Assembly (NCBI GenBank): GCA_030849805.1
Contig: JASANZ010002269.1
Coordinates: forward strand, 1-64,000
Reading direction: 5' to 3'
DNA: 64,000 nt
Source: Sergeia podlipaevii
Taxonomy: Eukaryota; Euglenozoa; Kinetoplastea; Trypanosomatida; Trypanosomatidae
Shown piece by piece: positions 48,567 through 59,300 of this stretch. Below the pieces are notes generated by a model. The model did not search any database. It was given only the letters and a program-made list of their open reading frames with translations, and was not told where the DNA came from. The stretch's first letter is position 1; each line of letters starts with the position of its first letter. A program made the translations under genes and the position numbers.

Positions 48567-50298
48567 AGGTGGCTTTGTATGTATGAATCGCGCAGGCGAG
48601 ATCACTTCTTATCTCTCTCTTTTTTTTTTTCACTTTTCTTTTCTTTATTTTCTTTCATACTTTTTTTTTTTTTTTGCGGATAGGCAATTGGATGAGGCGG
48701 CAACCCTCCCAGCGTCCAAAAGCAAGCATCCAGTTTGCAAGGTGCCTTCCGTCTCTATTTTTTTTTTAAGAAAATTTTTTGTTATTGTTTTTGTTAATGT
48801 TGCTTTATTTATCTTTTCTACTTTTCTTTGCTGTGTGTGTGTGTTCTTGCTGTATTTTTTTTCTTTTACTTTTTTTTTCTTTTTGCTTGATTTTGTTGTT
48901 CATTTCTTTTATTACTGTTTGTCTTCTCACAGAAGCTTACGTGCCAGAAAGAATCAATGGCGCGCGGGGGTATACACGCGGAGGGGGGGATAGAGAGAGA
49001 GAAGGTAACGAGCACGTCTTTAAAGGCAACAACAAAAAGACTTTAATGGGGTCAGTCAGCAAACGGGTTTGGAAAGTTCCCGAAGCAGAAAAGTAGCAAC
49101 TTACAGATCATATGCGCATAGTTTTTTTTTTTTTCATGATATGAGTGTGAACACACAATTTATTAGAATTCAAAATTTTTCGATTTCATATTTTTTTCTT
49201 TCTTTGCATTGTTATGTTGGAGGGAGCTTCTGTTGACTCTTCCACTCTCTCTCTGTATATCAATAATGTTTTGCTTATATGTGAGTGTGAATGACGGCGG
49301 ATGAAGGTACTGTGATTGAAGTTCATTTCATTGCTATGCTGCAGTGTTAAACTAGCTTATAGAATGGGAAGCAATATGAAGGAACTACTTGTCCGTCCTT
49401 TTGTTGCTGTTGTTTTTGCAATAATTCCCTTGCACTTGTGTTGTCAATGGAATAGCTGCTTCTTTTTTCTTCCTCCCCCCTCCCCCCCATTTGTATGTGT
49501 GCGTAGAATGATGATGATGATGATTATTTTTTTTTAAATCATCTAGCGCACGATGAACATGTACACACGCTGTGTGTCAGCGGCTACACACGGAAGAGTT
49601 CGCGAAAAAGAAAAAAAAAGGTAATTCATGGAAGAAACTTTTCAATATGGGAGTTTTGTATTTTGGATTGTTTTCCCTCACCGTCGTAGTACCCGAGTGC
49701 AAACAATTACAAGGTAATACAGGCGTGTGCAGATTTGTTTATATATTCATTTTTTTTTTCTTTAAGTCGCCTTTTTTACTTTTGTTTGCCCCCCCTTTTT
49801 GTTTATTTGTTTGTTTAGCACACAGAGAGTAAATGATGAAACGTGAAGTGTTGAACGTATCCGATTAGATGCGGCAAAGCAGCTTTATCTTTTTATTTTC
49901 CTTTTTTTAAAATTCTTTTGTTTTTGTTGTTTTTGTTTACAAAAGTCTGTGTGTGCCCCTATGTGCCTTGAATATGCATTTCCCACGTAAATAAGATAAA
50001 AATGAGTGATCTTATTATTATTATTGCTTTCATTTTGTAACTTCCCCCCACAGTTGGCACACATTTATGTCATGCTTTTTAAAGAGAATTTTTGGAGAGA
50101 GAAAATAAATCGCTGCTGCGAAGGTTGGCTCACCTCAATTTTGCCAACAATCTGAGTGGTGAGGAAGCCCAGTCAAACCCATGTTATTTAAATTATGATC
50201 TTTGTGGTTCCCTTTTCAATTGTCATTTTTTTTTCTTTGTTCTTTTGTCTTTCTCTATCAGCTGGCCTAGATTTTTTTCTTGTTTTTAGGCCTCAATC
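48567..50298. other. Longest intergenic region (1.73 kb)
   Basis: T-rich throughout, with T runs at 48661-48675, 48759-48768 and 49122-49133. GC-richer patches occur at about 48680-48745 and 48930-49090, neither giving a recognisable protein on either strand. C runs lie at 49474-49490. It ends in the acceptor of the AIP1 gene. No RNA gene is recognised. Confidence 0.6.
50264..50289 (+). promoter_or_regulatory. Predicted splice acceptor for AIP1 gene
   Basis: T-rich tract ending TTTTTAG with AG at 50288-50289, nine bases before the ATG at 50299. An earlier AG at about 50260 (CTATCAG) follows another T/C tract and is an alternative. Confidence 0.5.
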
Positions 50299-52161
50299 AT
50301 GTCTGCTCACCAGCTAAAGTTACACGCTACAGTCCCTCCCGCTCCTTCCGCCACGCGTGCAACACCAGCACGTCTTGACTCTTACCACGGCATCCTTGTT
50401 TATGGGAGTGGTACCAGCGTTGTTTTGCGTCCCATGACAGTTGATGTCTCTGCTGTTGCTGATGAAAAACATAGAGTTCAGATACGTACCATACACAAGG
50501 CAGCAGTGACGGCGGTGCGGTTCAGTCTCAATGGCGAGTGGGTGGCCTCTGGAGATGCGAACGGGGTGCTATGCGTTTGGTCCGTAGCCAAGGCAGACTG
50601 CCCACCGACGCTTACACAGCCCGTGGTGCAGGGGGCAGTGCGTGATATTGCATGGACACCGGACGGCCGCAGCGTTATTGCAGTTGGAGAGGGAAGAACA
50701 GTACTTGGCGCGTGCGTACTTGCCGAGAGTGGCGACGATAGCGGTGAAATTAAGGGCCACACGCGTGCTATTTGGTCCTGCGATGTGGTCACAGTGGGCA
50801 AAGGATCGCACAAGTACTTGGCCGTGACGGGGGGAGCTGACTCCATCGTGGGTTTCCATGAAGGACCACCGTTTTCTTTCAAGTGCACTGCGCGGAATCT
50901 TCATCAAGGCAGTGTCACGTGTGTGCGGTGTTCGCCTGACGCCTCTCTGGTGGCCACGTGCTCATCCTCACCAGAGGTGGTGATCATGGATCTCAGCAAT
51001 ACTGCTGGGGAGTCCTACACAATTAAAACTACTCACGTCGGTACCATATACGCGGTGGCATGGTCGCCAGATGGCAGCTATCTGGCAACCGCCAGTGCTG
51101 ATAGATGTGTTCAAGTACACGACGCCAAGTCTGGCACAAGGATACGGTCCTTCTGCCTTGGAAAGGCGGTGACGGACATGCAGCAGGCATTGTGCTTTAT
51201 GAATGATACTCAGTTTGTCTCTCTTTCACTTGGAGGCGCACTCACCACGCTGGATGCGTTTACCGGCAGTGTGCCCCAGGTGCACCTGGGTCATCAGTCT
51301 CGTGTGTTGTTTCTGCTTCCAGCGCGTACTGGACCTGGTCTTGTGTCTCTCTCCACAGATGGCAAATTGTTACAGTGGCCGCGGACTGGGGGTCGAGAAG
51401 AAGAAGAACAGGGGCATGCACAAGAACTCCCTTTAAGTTGCGAGGTCGCTAGCGCGGCATGTGCGTCTCAAAATGGTGAGGCTATCTACATTATTGCCGC
51501 CTCTGAGCTCATCCGTCAGGAACTGAGCAAGCCTGACAGCGCTCTAGTGATATCCAAGGAGGCGACCGGCGCAACCGCCGTGACGGTCACCGTAGATGGA
51601 CATGTCGTACTTGCCTTCCGGTCTCGGGCAGTATTGCTGGGCACAGATGGTATCCGCTGTGCCGAGGTGGCTCTGCCAAACTTTGGGACTTCTTGTACTG
51701 CCTCGCATGGCGCTCTGGTGGCCCTTGGCGGAGATAAAGCAGTGAAGGTCTTCGCTGTAGCGACTGCGGCGGGCAACAAGTCCTTTCAGAATAAATGTGA
51801 GCTGGTCGGGCAACACCGCGCGGGTGTTTCCTCCGTTTGCTTTAGCGCTGATGGGAGCCGCATAGCCTCTGGAGACACAGCGCACAGCATTATCGTGTGG
51901 TCTGCTGCGGATGGTGCGGTGCTGTACAACCATCTCAGCTATCACACCCTCTCCGTGACCGCTCTTCAGTTTGACCCTACTGGTTCAGTACTTCTTTCAG
52001 GCAGCACAGACTGCGCCATTATCGTGTGGCACTTAGAGACTGGAACTCGGAAAATGGAAGATAACGCGCACCGTGGGGGTGTCAGCACCGTTGCATGGAG
52101 CAGCCACGGAGAAATAATGTCAGCTGGTGCGGACCGGTGTATCCGCGTGTGGCGTATGTAG
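50299..52161 (+). CDS. AIP1: Actin-interacting protein 1 (AIP1/WDR1), WD40 repeat protein
   Basis: This 620-residue protein is made of WD40 repeats across its whole length, the double-propeller size of AIP1. Diagnostic AIP1 blocks include VASGDANGVLCVW, DIAWTPDGRSVIAVGEGR, GEIKGHTRAIWSCDV and the FHEGPPFSFK segment, which corresponds to the FFEGPPFKFK of WDR1. The C-terminal half has further repeats (SVCFSADGSRIASGDTAHSI, VLLSGSTDCAIIVWHL, GADRCIRVW). AIP1 works with cofilin to disassemble and cap actin filaments. The start MSAHQLKLHATVPPAP follows a splice acceptor nine bases upstream. No signal peptide is present. Confidence 0.93.
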   Translation: MSAHQLKLHATVPPAPSATRATPARLDSYHGILVYGSGTSVVLRPMTVDVSAVADEKHRVQIRTIHKAAVTAVRFSLNGEWVASGDANGVLCVWSVAKADCPPTLTQPVVQGAVRDIAWTPDGRSVIAVGEGRTVLGACVLAESGDDSGEIKGHTRAIWSCDVVTVGKGSHKYLAVTGGADSIVGFHEGPPFSFKCTARNLHQGSVTCVRCSPDASLVATCSSSPEVVIMDLSNTAGESYTIKTTHVGTIYAVAWSPDGSYLATASADRCVQVHDAKSGTRIRSFCLGKAVTDMQQALCFMNDTQFVSLSLGGALTTLDAFTGSVPQVHLGHQSRVLFLLPARTGPGLVSLSTDGKLLQWPRTGGREEEEQGHAQELPLSCEVASAACASQNGEAIYIIAASELIRQELSKPDSALVISKEATGATAVTVTVDGHVVLAFRSRAVLLGTDGIRCAEVALPNFGTSCTASHGALVALGGDKAVKVFAVATAAGNKSFQNKCELVGQHRAGVSSVCFSADGSRIASGDTAHSIIVWSAADGAVLYNHLSYHTLSVTALQFDPTGSVLLSGSTDCAIIVWHLETGTRKMEDNAHRGGVSTVAWSSHGEIMSAGADRCIRVWRM

Positions 52162-52924
52162 AAGGGAGTGGCTTCTTGCCTGCTCACAATAACATGAGAG
52201 AAGGAGAGGGCGAGCTATTCTTATATTTATTAGGGTTTACTCCCTTTCATTAGATGGTGTGGAACTCTTATCTTCTTCACTCACCACATCGTCCAGGGCG
52301 TTTAGCGTTTACGACAGCCAGTTGTAGAGGATGACCGAGGCGTCCATGTTTTCATTAACTCAGTGCGCTGTCGTGTAGAAACCTGCAATTATTATTTTTT
52401 GCCTTTTTTCTTCTTTTTTTTTGAGGAGAATTATAATGTCATTTTTTGTTGCTTGTATTACTATTTTTTTTTTTTAAGAGGAATATCGTACGCTTTTTTA
52501 TTATTATTTCCTTTGTGCATTTATGCAAGACATAGAATATAAGTTTACAAGCTATTTGTGTGCGAGAGGGAATGCAATCATTCACTATGGTACAGTTATA
52601 CATACATTCTACGACGAGTCTCTTCATCATCTTTTTTTTGTCATTTCTCACGTTTAAACACTTATTTATTATTTTCCTTCTTTTTTTTCATGTTAAAAAT
52701 ATATGTTGCACTGCACCTTTTTTTTTTATCTTCACATCTTCTCCGCAAACTCATATTATTATTATTATGTTTTTTTTTTAATTGTTGACGTAGTGTGAAA
52801 CATACGTACATATATTATTTTAATCAAATACTATCTGAAGGCATTGCAATCTACGCAAAAAAAAACTATCCACAAAGTGCATATTAGTTACGTTTTCTGA
52901 GCACATACGCATAAACGCATAACA
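52162..52924. other. Intergenic region
   Basis: About 760 bases. The first 200 are more GC-balanced (3' UTR), then AT-rich with T runs at 52464-52475, 52628-52637 and 52720-52728, and a TTA repeat near 52755-52768. No gene is recognised. Confidence 0.65.
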
Positions 52925-53584
52925 ATGGGCAAGTGCTGTGCATCGATCCTTCTTCTCCTTGCCGTGGTCGTTGGTTTTTTTGCCTATGCGGACCAGCCCA
53001 TCCACTGGGTGTACGACCCAAAGAAGCTGCAAGAGATCGCTGTTGATGGCATCGCGCGTGCCAACGCACAGCACGACGGCAACGCGACGGCCTCTGCCAT
53101 TGTGGACGAAGTCATTCGCGGTGTGATGACCTCTTATCCCAAGACTACCAAGTATACGGGTAACTGGCTTTGGAACAACGCTGGTGGCGCCATGGGCTCT
53201 ATGACGGTCCTGCATTGCTCCTTCTCCGAGTACCTCATTATCTTCGGCACCCCTGTTGGCACTGAGGGCCACACTGGCAGACATCTGGCAGATGACTTCT
53301 TCACTATCCTCTACGGAGAGCAGTGGGCCGCGCTCACTGGCGTCGCCGACAAGGAAATCTACCGCCCAGGTGATCAGCACCACCTCCAGCGCTATGTTGC
53401 CAAGCAGTACCGCATGCCCGATGAGTGCTGGGCTCTCGAGTACGCCCGTGGAAACATTGTGTCGATGCTCTTCTTTGGGTTCATGGACATGCTCTTCTCC
53501 ACCGTTGACTTCGTCACCATCGTTCAAACTGTCCGCGAGAGCGCTGGGAATATGATTCCTAACATTCTCGCCGGTAAAATCTAA
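52925..53584 (+). CDS. ERG2: Sterol C-8 isomerase (ERG2/sigma-1 receptor family)
   Basis: This 219-residue protein matches the ERG2/SIGMAR1 family. It has an N-terminal membrane segment (about 4-22, CASILLLLAVVVGFFAYA) and then the soluble cupin-like domain, with WVYDPKKLQEIA, MTSYPKTTKYTGNWLWNNAGGAMGSM-like sequence (a G-rich core), FGTPVGTEGHTGRH, IYRPGDQHHLQRY, and a C-terminal amphipathic stretch with FMDMLFSTVDFVTIVQTVR. ERG2 shifts the double bond from C-8 to C-7 in ergosterol-type sterol synthesis at the ER, a pathway trypanosomatids have. Length is the family norm. Residues flanking the active-site glutamate and aspartate look conserved. Confidence 0.95.
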   Translation: MGKCCASILLLLAVVVGFFAYADQPIHWVYDPKKLQEIAVDGIARANAQHDGNATASAIVDEVIRGVMTSYPKTTKYTGNWLWNNAGGAMGSMTVLHCSFSEYLIIFGTPVGTEGHTGRHLADDFFTILYGEQWAALTGVADKEIYRPGDQHHLQRYVAKQYRMPDECWALEYARGNIVSMLFFGFMDMLFSTVDFVTIVQTVRESAGNMIPNILAGKI

Positions 53585-54604
53585 GTGCGAAGAGCAAAGG
53601 AGTAGAAATGGAATTTTTTTTTTCTTTCTTATAAAGACTGAGGACTGATACATAGCACAAGATGAAAGAGGCACAAGGAGTGTGTGTGTATGTGAGAAAA
53701 ATCAGCAATGTTACCTGCTTACTGAAAGAGCAAATAGAAATTGCAGAGAGTGAGGTCGGAAGCAGGATATGTTGACACAGTGTGGTTTTTTTTCCCCGTC
53801 ATTCTTTTTTTTTCGTGTGTGTTTGTGTGTTTGGCCGTCAAGACCAGATGATTGTATCTAAAAGCATTTGATAGTGAATATCTCGGTTCCTTTGGGCATC
53901 TCTCGTGTGTATCTATGTACTATTTATACACTACTATATGTTGTTGTTGTTTATTTTTCTTAAAATATTATATATATATATATATATACTTAAAATCGCT
54001 TGTGAAGTCAAAAGTGCAGACAAAAATGCAATACAACGACAATTGCTAGCAGAGCGCTTGCTTGATGAGGTCTCTGGGGACCCGTTTGGCTTGCTTCTAC
54101 TATGCTAACCATTTGGGGATTGTATTTACTCTTTTTCTAACTGTACATATCCATTGTATTATGCATTGAAAAATTCAATTGTTTTATTATTATTATTATT
54201 GTTTACGTCTTTATTGATTCCATTTGCAGTTTCTCTCTCTCTTTCTCTTTCTTTCTCCCTTTGCAAGCATACTTTAAATATATCCCTCACAGCGTGTGAT
54301 CGCGCAATTGCAGATCCTTTTTTTTTTTTGGGAAGGGAGTGACTACTGCAATATACTTGTTTAGATCTGCTGTAATAGACTGGAAGGAAAGAAAGAGAAA
54401 AGGGAAAAAAACGGTGTGTCTGTCTGTAAAGACCCAGAGGGCAAGGTAGGGGGTTGGATTGAAGCACTTACGTGAAGAAGAAGAATACATACTAGCACAA
54501 CAAACATACTGTTGATATATATTGAGTTACACTTTACTGCTGAAACTACACGCACACACAAAGAGAAAAAAAAGTTTTTTTTTTTTGAAAATTAGTTGCA
54601 CATC
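53585..54604. other. Long intergenic region
   Basis: About 1020 bases. It contains poly-T at 53613-53624, a TA repeat near 53970-53987, TTA repeats near 54187-54200, and CT-rich tracts near 54232-54256. A T run (54575-54586) precedes the next start. No gene is recognised. Confidence 0.65.
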
Positions 54605-55561
54605 ATGGCGGATTACGCCAGTGAAAGGCAACAGGAGGCTCGGCGTGCGTACGGCGATCTTGAGAAATCAATTGAGATACACGGAAAGAAGATGGAAACA
54701 TTTAATGTGGACATTCGCAAGAACGGAGCGATGCGCAACCGTGCTCTTGTGCTGGCTGGATTGGCAGGCCTGTGCACAGCCGCAGGCGCTATCGGAGCCT
54801 GCACTGGGGCTCCGCAGCTCTTCCGCTCCTCCCTCCTGCAGTCTCGCCACTCTATGAAGGTTCTCGCCTGGGCCATTCTTGGCGGATTCGGAGCCGCATT
54901 CGTGACGACCGGCGCCTTCACATTTGAGCGTGCCATCTACGACTTGGAACTGCGCCGGGAGCTATGGGAAATCGAGAATCACCTTACCGGGGAACTGCAA
55001 GAGATGATATCCATTTACAAGTGTCAAGGGCTGTCTGAAGAGGAGGCAATCACTGTTACACGCATTTTTGCGAAGCAGAAGATGCTTTTTGCGAACTTGA
55101 TGATGGTGGAAGAGCTTGGCTACTCACGCCTGGAGCCCCCCACGCTATCAGAAACGATTTCCAGTGCGAGTGTGCCAATTGTAGCTGGCTACACGCTTGG
55201 CTTAATGTTGCCTCTTCTCCCTGTGCTATTTGGCGAAGCCTCCACCGGCGCGGCTGCGGCCTCACTCAGTAGCAATGGTGCTAGTGGTGGGGCTGCTAGT
55301 ACTGCTGGCAGCAGCACTAACAGCGGTGGTGGAGATGTGATCGGAACGGGAAAGGCGGCAATGGAGGGGTTTAATGGCTTGGCACGGCTGTTAAGCACAA
55401 GCGTGTTGCTGCTGGGAGGTGCGTTTGTTAGCTTTATGGAGACGGAAGTTTTCTTTGGTGCCTACGCGCAGCGGCCTGTCGTGGCGACAACAATAGCTGT
55501 CAATACCGCTGGCATAGCGGTGATATACGCTCTCAGCTACGCCACCGCTCGCTTTTCCTAA
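54605..55561 (+). CDS. VIT/CCC1-like membrane transporter (iron/manganese family), divergent
   Basis: The protein has 318 residues and five predicted membrane segments, the VIT1/CCC1 count: about 47-66, 82-108, 190-208, 258-276 and 290-312. Between segments 2 and 3 is a cytosolic helical region with LRRELWEIENHLTGELQEM, then YKCQGLSEEEAITVTRIFAKQ and MMVEELGYSRLEPPT. This resembles the metal-binding domain of VIT proteins, where ExxE and MxxxEE patterns bind iron. VIT/CCC1 proteins load iron or manganese into vacuoles or acidocalcisome-like stores. A Ser/Gly-rich insertion (about 215-245) sits in the loop after segment 3. The first membrane helix lacks the usual DG motif, so transport activity is uncertain. 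Confidence 0.6.
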   Translation: MADYASERQQEARRAYGDLEKSIEIHGKKMETFNVDIRKNGAMRNRALVLAGLAGLCTAAGAIGACTGAPQLFRSSLLQSRHSMKVLAWAILGGFGAAFVTTGAFTFERAIYDLELRRELWEIENHLTGELQEMISIYKCQGLSEEEAITVTRIFAKQKMLFANLMMVEELGYSRLEPPTLSETISSASVPIVAGYTLGLMLPLLPVLFGEASTGAAAASLSSNGASGGAASTAGSSTNSGGGDVIGTGKAAMEGFNGLARLLSTSVLLLGGAFVSFMETEVFFGAYAQRPVVATTIAVNTAGIAVIYALSYATARFS

Positions 55562-56373
55562 ATGAAACTGCGGTGATGAACTGCTCCATAAATAAATAAA
55601 TACATTTATATTGTGATTTTTACGTGCCCCGCTGTTGTCGCCAGGATTTTAGCCCAACACTGGGTGATGATTGTGGTCTCATCATTTTCGTCAAAAGATG
55701 TGGCGGCTTCCGTTGCTTTAACTGTATGTATAGTAAGCAATTTCATGATTGTGAGCATAGACGTTTTTGCGCGTGTGTGTGTGTGATGGAGGCACAGCAG
55801 TACAAAGAGCAAATTATGGGGGATGCATCGTCCGTGTTTTCTTCTCTAATTTTCAGTGAGCGTGTTTTTTTTATTTTAAGCGATATACAAATACATGTGT
55901 GCGTGGAAACAATTTCTTGTCTAAAGTGCGAGAGATGCCTTTCATACTGTCTTAATCTCCGTGCTCTCTCTCACTATATATACTTTGGTTTATTCCTGCG
56001 CAACGAGAAGATATTTTTTTGAATACATTATCTACCCGTCTTACCTCACTCCTCCTCTTTTCTTACTTATTGCCTGCTGAGCTGCCTTTTTTTTTTCTTA
56101 AAATATATTTGTCTTTAGATTCAAGTGATTCGTTTTTTTTAGCCAATAATTGTTATCATTATTATTATCACTATTACCGTATTGCTGATAGTAGTAGCAT
56201 TAGTTGCTCTGTGGAGGTTGGGGCCTTTTCTCTAAAGAAGAGGGAAAAAAAGAAGAAAGAAAAGACAAGTTTGTTGGTGGTGTTTACGTACGATAGCAAT
56301 TTGCGTATACGTGTGCGTGCGTAAGCAGCAGCGGAGTTGACATATTTTTCTCACATATATATATCGAATAGCG
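55562..56373. other. Intergenic region upstream of UGGT
   Basis: About 810 bases. The open frame at 55624-56022 starts with GTG and is cysteine- and phenylalanine-rich without a recognisable pattern. T runs lie at 56085-56096 and 56129-56138, TTA repeats near 56151-56166. No gene is supported. Confidence 0.65.
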
Positions 56374-59300
56374 ATGGAGCACTCTCAACGTGGTTCCCAT
56401 CGTGTGTGCACACCTGCACCCTTTGCTATTTTCTACTTGCTTGCAGTTTTTGTGCTTCTTTCTGCGTGCGCCACACATGGCGCACACGCTAAAGGTGTTG
56501 TGGTGTCGCTCGAGGCGCCATGGACCGAGACCCCTTTCCTGCAAGAGTCTTGTGAGTGGGCTGGACGCACACATGGCGCCAGTGGTTTCTACAAGTGCCT
56601 TGAGGCGCTATGGTCTAAGGCAGCTAAGAGTGAGGGCGATGCTGCTCAGGCGTGGCAAGGGGGGGCTAGAACTCTGCCCCAGGAGGCTCAGTATTCGGCT
56701 GCGAAGGAGATGGCAAGGGAGGTGTTTGGCCTCAGTGGAAGCGCAGCTGCGTTGTTTAGTGCGGAGATGGCCGCTCGAGTATACTCGCCGGCGGTGGAAG
56801 CGCACAGTGTTCTTGCCGTGGAAGCGAAGGCCGCCGCCACTGCTGACAAGGGTAAGGGTCAGGAAAGTTGTACTGCCCAACCCTTTGCCATGGTGTTTGA
56901 TGTGCGCGGCGCTCAGGTGGGCGTTGCCACTGATGCAAAGGAACTGAAGAGACTAATAGTATCTGCGTCTATTGGTGCTCCGCAGGACTGCTATGACGAG
57001 TCCAAGGAGGACGCCAGGGCAGGTGTGGTAGCACAGGTGGTGTATGATCGGCTTGACTACGTGTACCCAAGCTTTTCGTACTCTGATGACTTGGCTGCTA
57101 GTGTTTCCATCGATGGTGTTGTGGTTGTTTTATATGGCCTAGTAGGAGAGGCGACGAGTATGTTGCTCTATGATGCCGTGCAAGAGTCTGCGGAAGACAC
57201 GCATCTTGTTTTTGTCTTTCGCCACCTCCCCGCTTCTGCTATGCGCCTATGTGGGGACTCAGCTGTTGGTGGTGATGCCGCTGCCTCTCAGTGGGAGTCT
57301 CCACTCGTGCTGCAGGGCTACGGTGCGACGGTTGACTTCAAGAGCATGGAGTACAAGGTGATTGATGAAAAGAAAGCGGCGACTGACGAGGAAGGGAAGG
57401 GGGAGAAGAGTGATTCTCTGAGTGCCAAGGAGGAACCGTCTGTGCTCGCGAGCGAGGAGGCAATCATTGGGGGCATCGACATTGGACTTTTGAAAAAACG
57501 ATTTTCTGATTTGTCAGGGAAGCTTGACACGTTCGCCACCTACTTGGAGGACGCCGTCAGTGGTGGGGCCGGTACAGAGGCACGTGTAGACTTTGACCTT
57601 TGGGAGCTTCAAAACATCGGCGTGGCAGCAGCGCAGATGGTCAGCGAAGCGGGCTCTCCTGAAGAGAAACTGCGCGCTTTGACTGATATCGTCTCACACT
57701 TCCCCCTGCATGCATCGCGTCTGTCACGCATAGCAGCGGACCAGCGGCGCGTGAGTGAGATCAGCGCAGAGGTGAAACAGCTTCAGCAAGTGTTCGGATT
57801 GGCACCTGCAGATGAGGGTCTGGTGTTTCTCAACGGTCACCTGATGGAACCGCGTGAGGTGTCTCTCTATGGGCTCCTTGAGATGCTACGTGAGGAGGAG
57901 AAGCGCATTGAGGGAACACGTAAAGTGCTTACCACTCGCAGGCCTTATACGCTCAAGACCGACACTCAGGAAGTAGAAGCAGAGGAAGTGGTTGCCGTGG
58001 ATGACGCAACCATGCTACGAATTCGAAAAGAGTTGGCGTCTCATGTCGCGCGATATCTTTCTGGAGACGCTGATGAGGAAGAAGACGATGGACGCGACGA
58101 GCCGGGTGCGCCACTGCGTGTGAACATGCCCGTCGATCATGTGCTATGGCTGAATGATATTGAAAGTGATGAAATGTATCAGAGTCTACCGGTCTCTCTC
58201 AAAGCTCTTCTGCAGCCTCCCACGCGTGGTGGCCACTTCCTGTTTCCCCGGCGCAACCTCATCCACATCGTGGCGATTGTTGACCCAAGCTCCATATCTG
58301 GCATGCAGTCGATAATGACGCTTTTTAAGCTGATGCAGCAGGGAATGATGGCACGGCTAGGGCTTGTCATAGTGGACAAGAACTGGCAGGAGACAGTGGA
58401 CGACCGAGAAGATGAAACGCGTGTTTCCTCAGCGGGCACTCCCGCAGGTGTCTCAGGTAGCACCACGTTTGTGCGCGCGGCCATGATGGCGGCAACAATG
58501 CAGATACTCAAGGAGGAAGAAGGAATTCAAGCTGTCGCTAAGTTTATTATAGATGTTTTCCAGCTCATCGAAAAACAGCACGGAAGCTCAGGAGATGACA
58601 TCCCAGAGGTCATTATCCGCTCTGCGGCCGAACGCGCGCTCAAGGGAATCAGCGACACTCCTGTTATGTCTCTGATCACTGAGAAGGACTTTCTGGAGCC
58701 CTTCCAGCGTGTTCAGCACGATCTGCACACTCGCATGCACGCAACGGGGGAATCAATCATATTGATCAACGGCGCCGTCAGTGGCGAAGGCTCGAGCATC
58801 GGAGAGGTAGTGCGATCAGAGATGGCGTCGCTGGGGTCGCTCGTCTCCATGGGTGTTCTGAAGGACAACATGGAGGACCTCTACACGGTCATCATGCAGC
58901 ACTATCGCGCACTTCCCCACTTCCAGCCCGCTCTTGAAGGGCCGTCTGTTGCGATCGCATTAAACACGAAAGAAATGGCTGACTTCTTACACTGGAGGGC
59001 TTTCATGCCGCTTACCACGTACGACGGTGCCACCCCAGTCGTGACGAGTGTGTTCTACATCCCGCGTAACGCTACGGCACTGCGCTCGTTGCGACTACTT
59101 TTAGCTTCAATGGAGGCCATGGAGCAGTGCACTACGCCTCGTGGCAGTTTCTGGAGGAGGTCCTCGTCCTCCTCGTCTATCGCGCCGGAGTGCACCGGCA
59201 CACAGCTAACGCTGGCGGTGCCTACGCATGTGCTGCCTTCAGCTGTTGGTGCAGAGGTGGATACAATGGCGGGTCTGCTGGAGGTGGTATGGCGCGCTGT

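Noticed and set aside
52233..52243. TTAGGGTTT, one and a half telomere-like units
   Set aside because: A single partial unit is expected by chance and there is no tandem array or subtelomeric context.
55624..56022. 132-codon cysteine-rich frame between the VIT-like and UGGT genes
   Set aside because: It begins with GTG, has no regular cysteine spacing and lies in AT-rich spacer.
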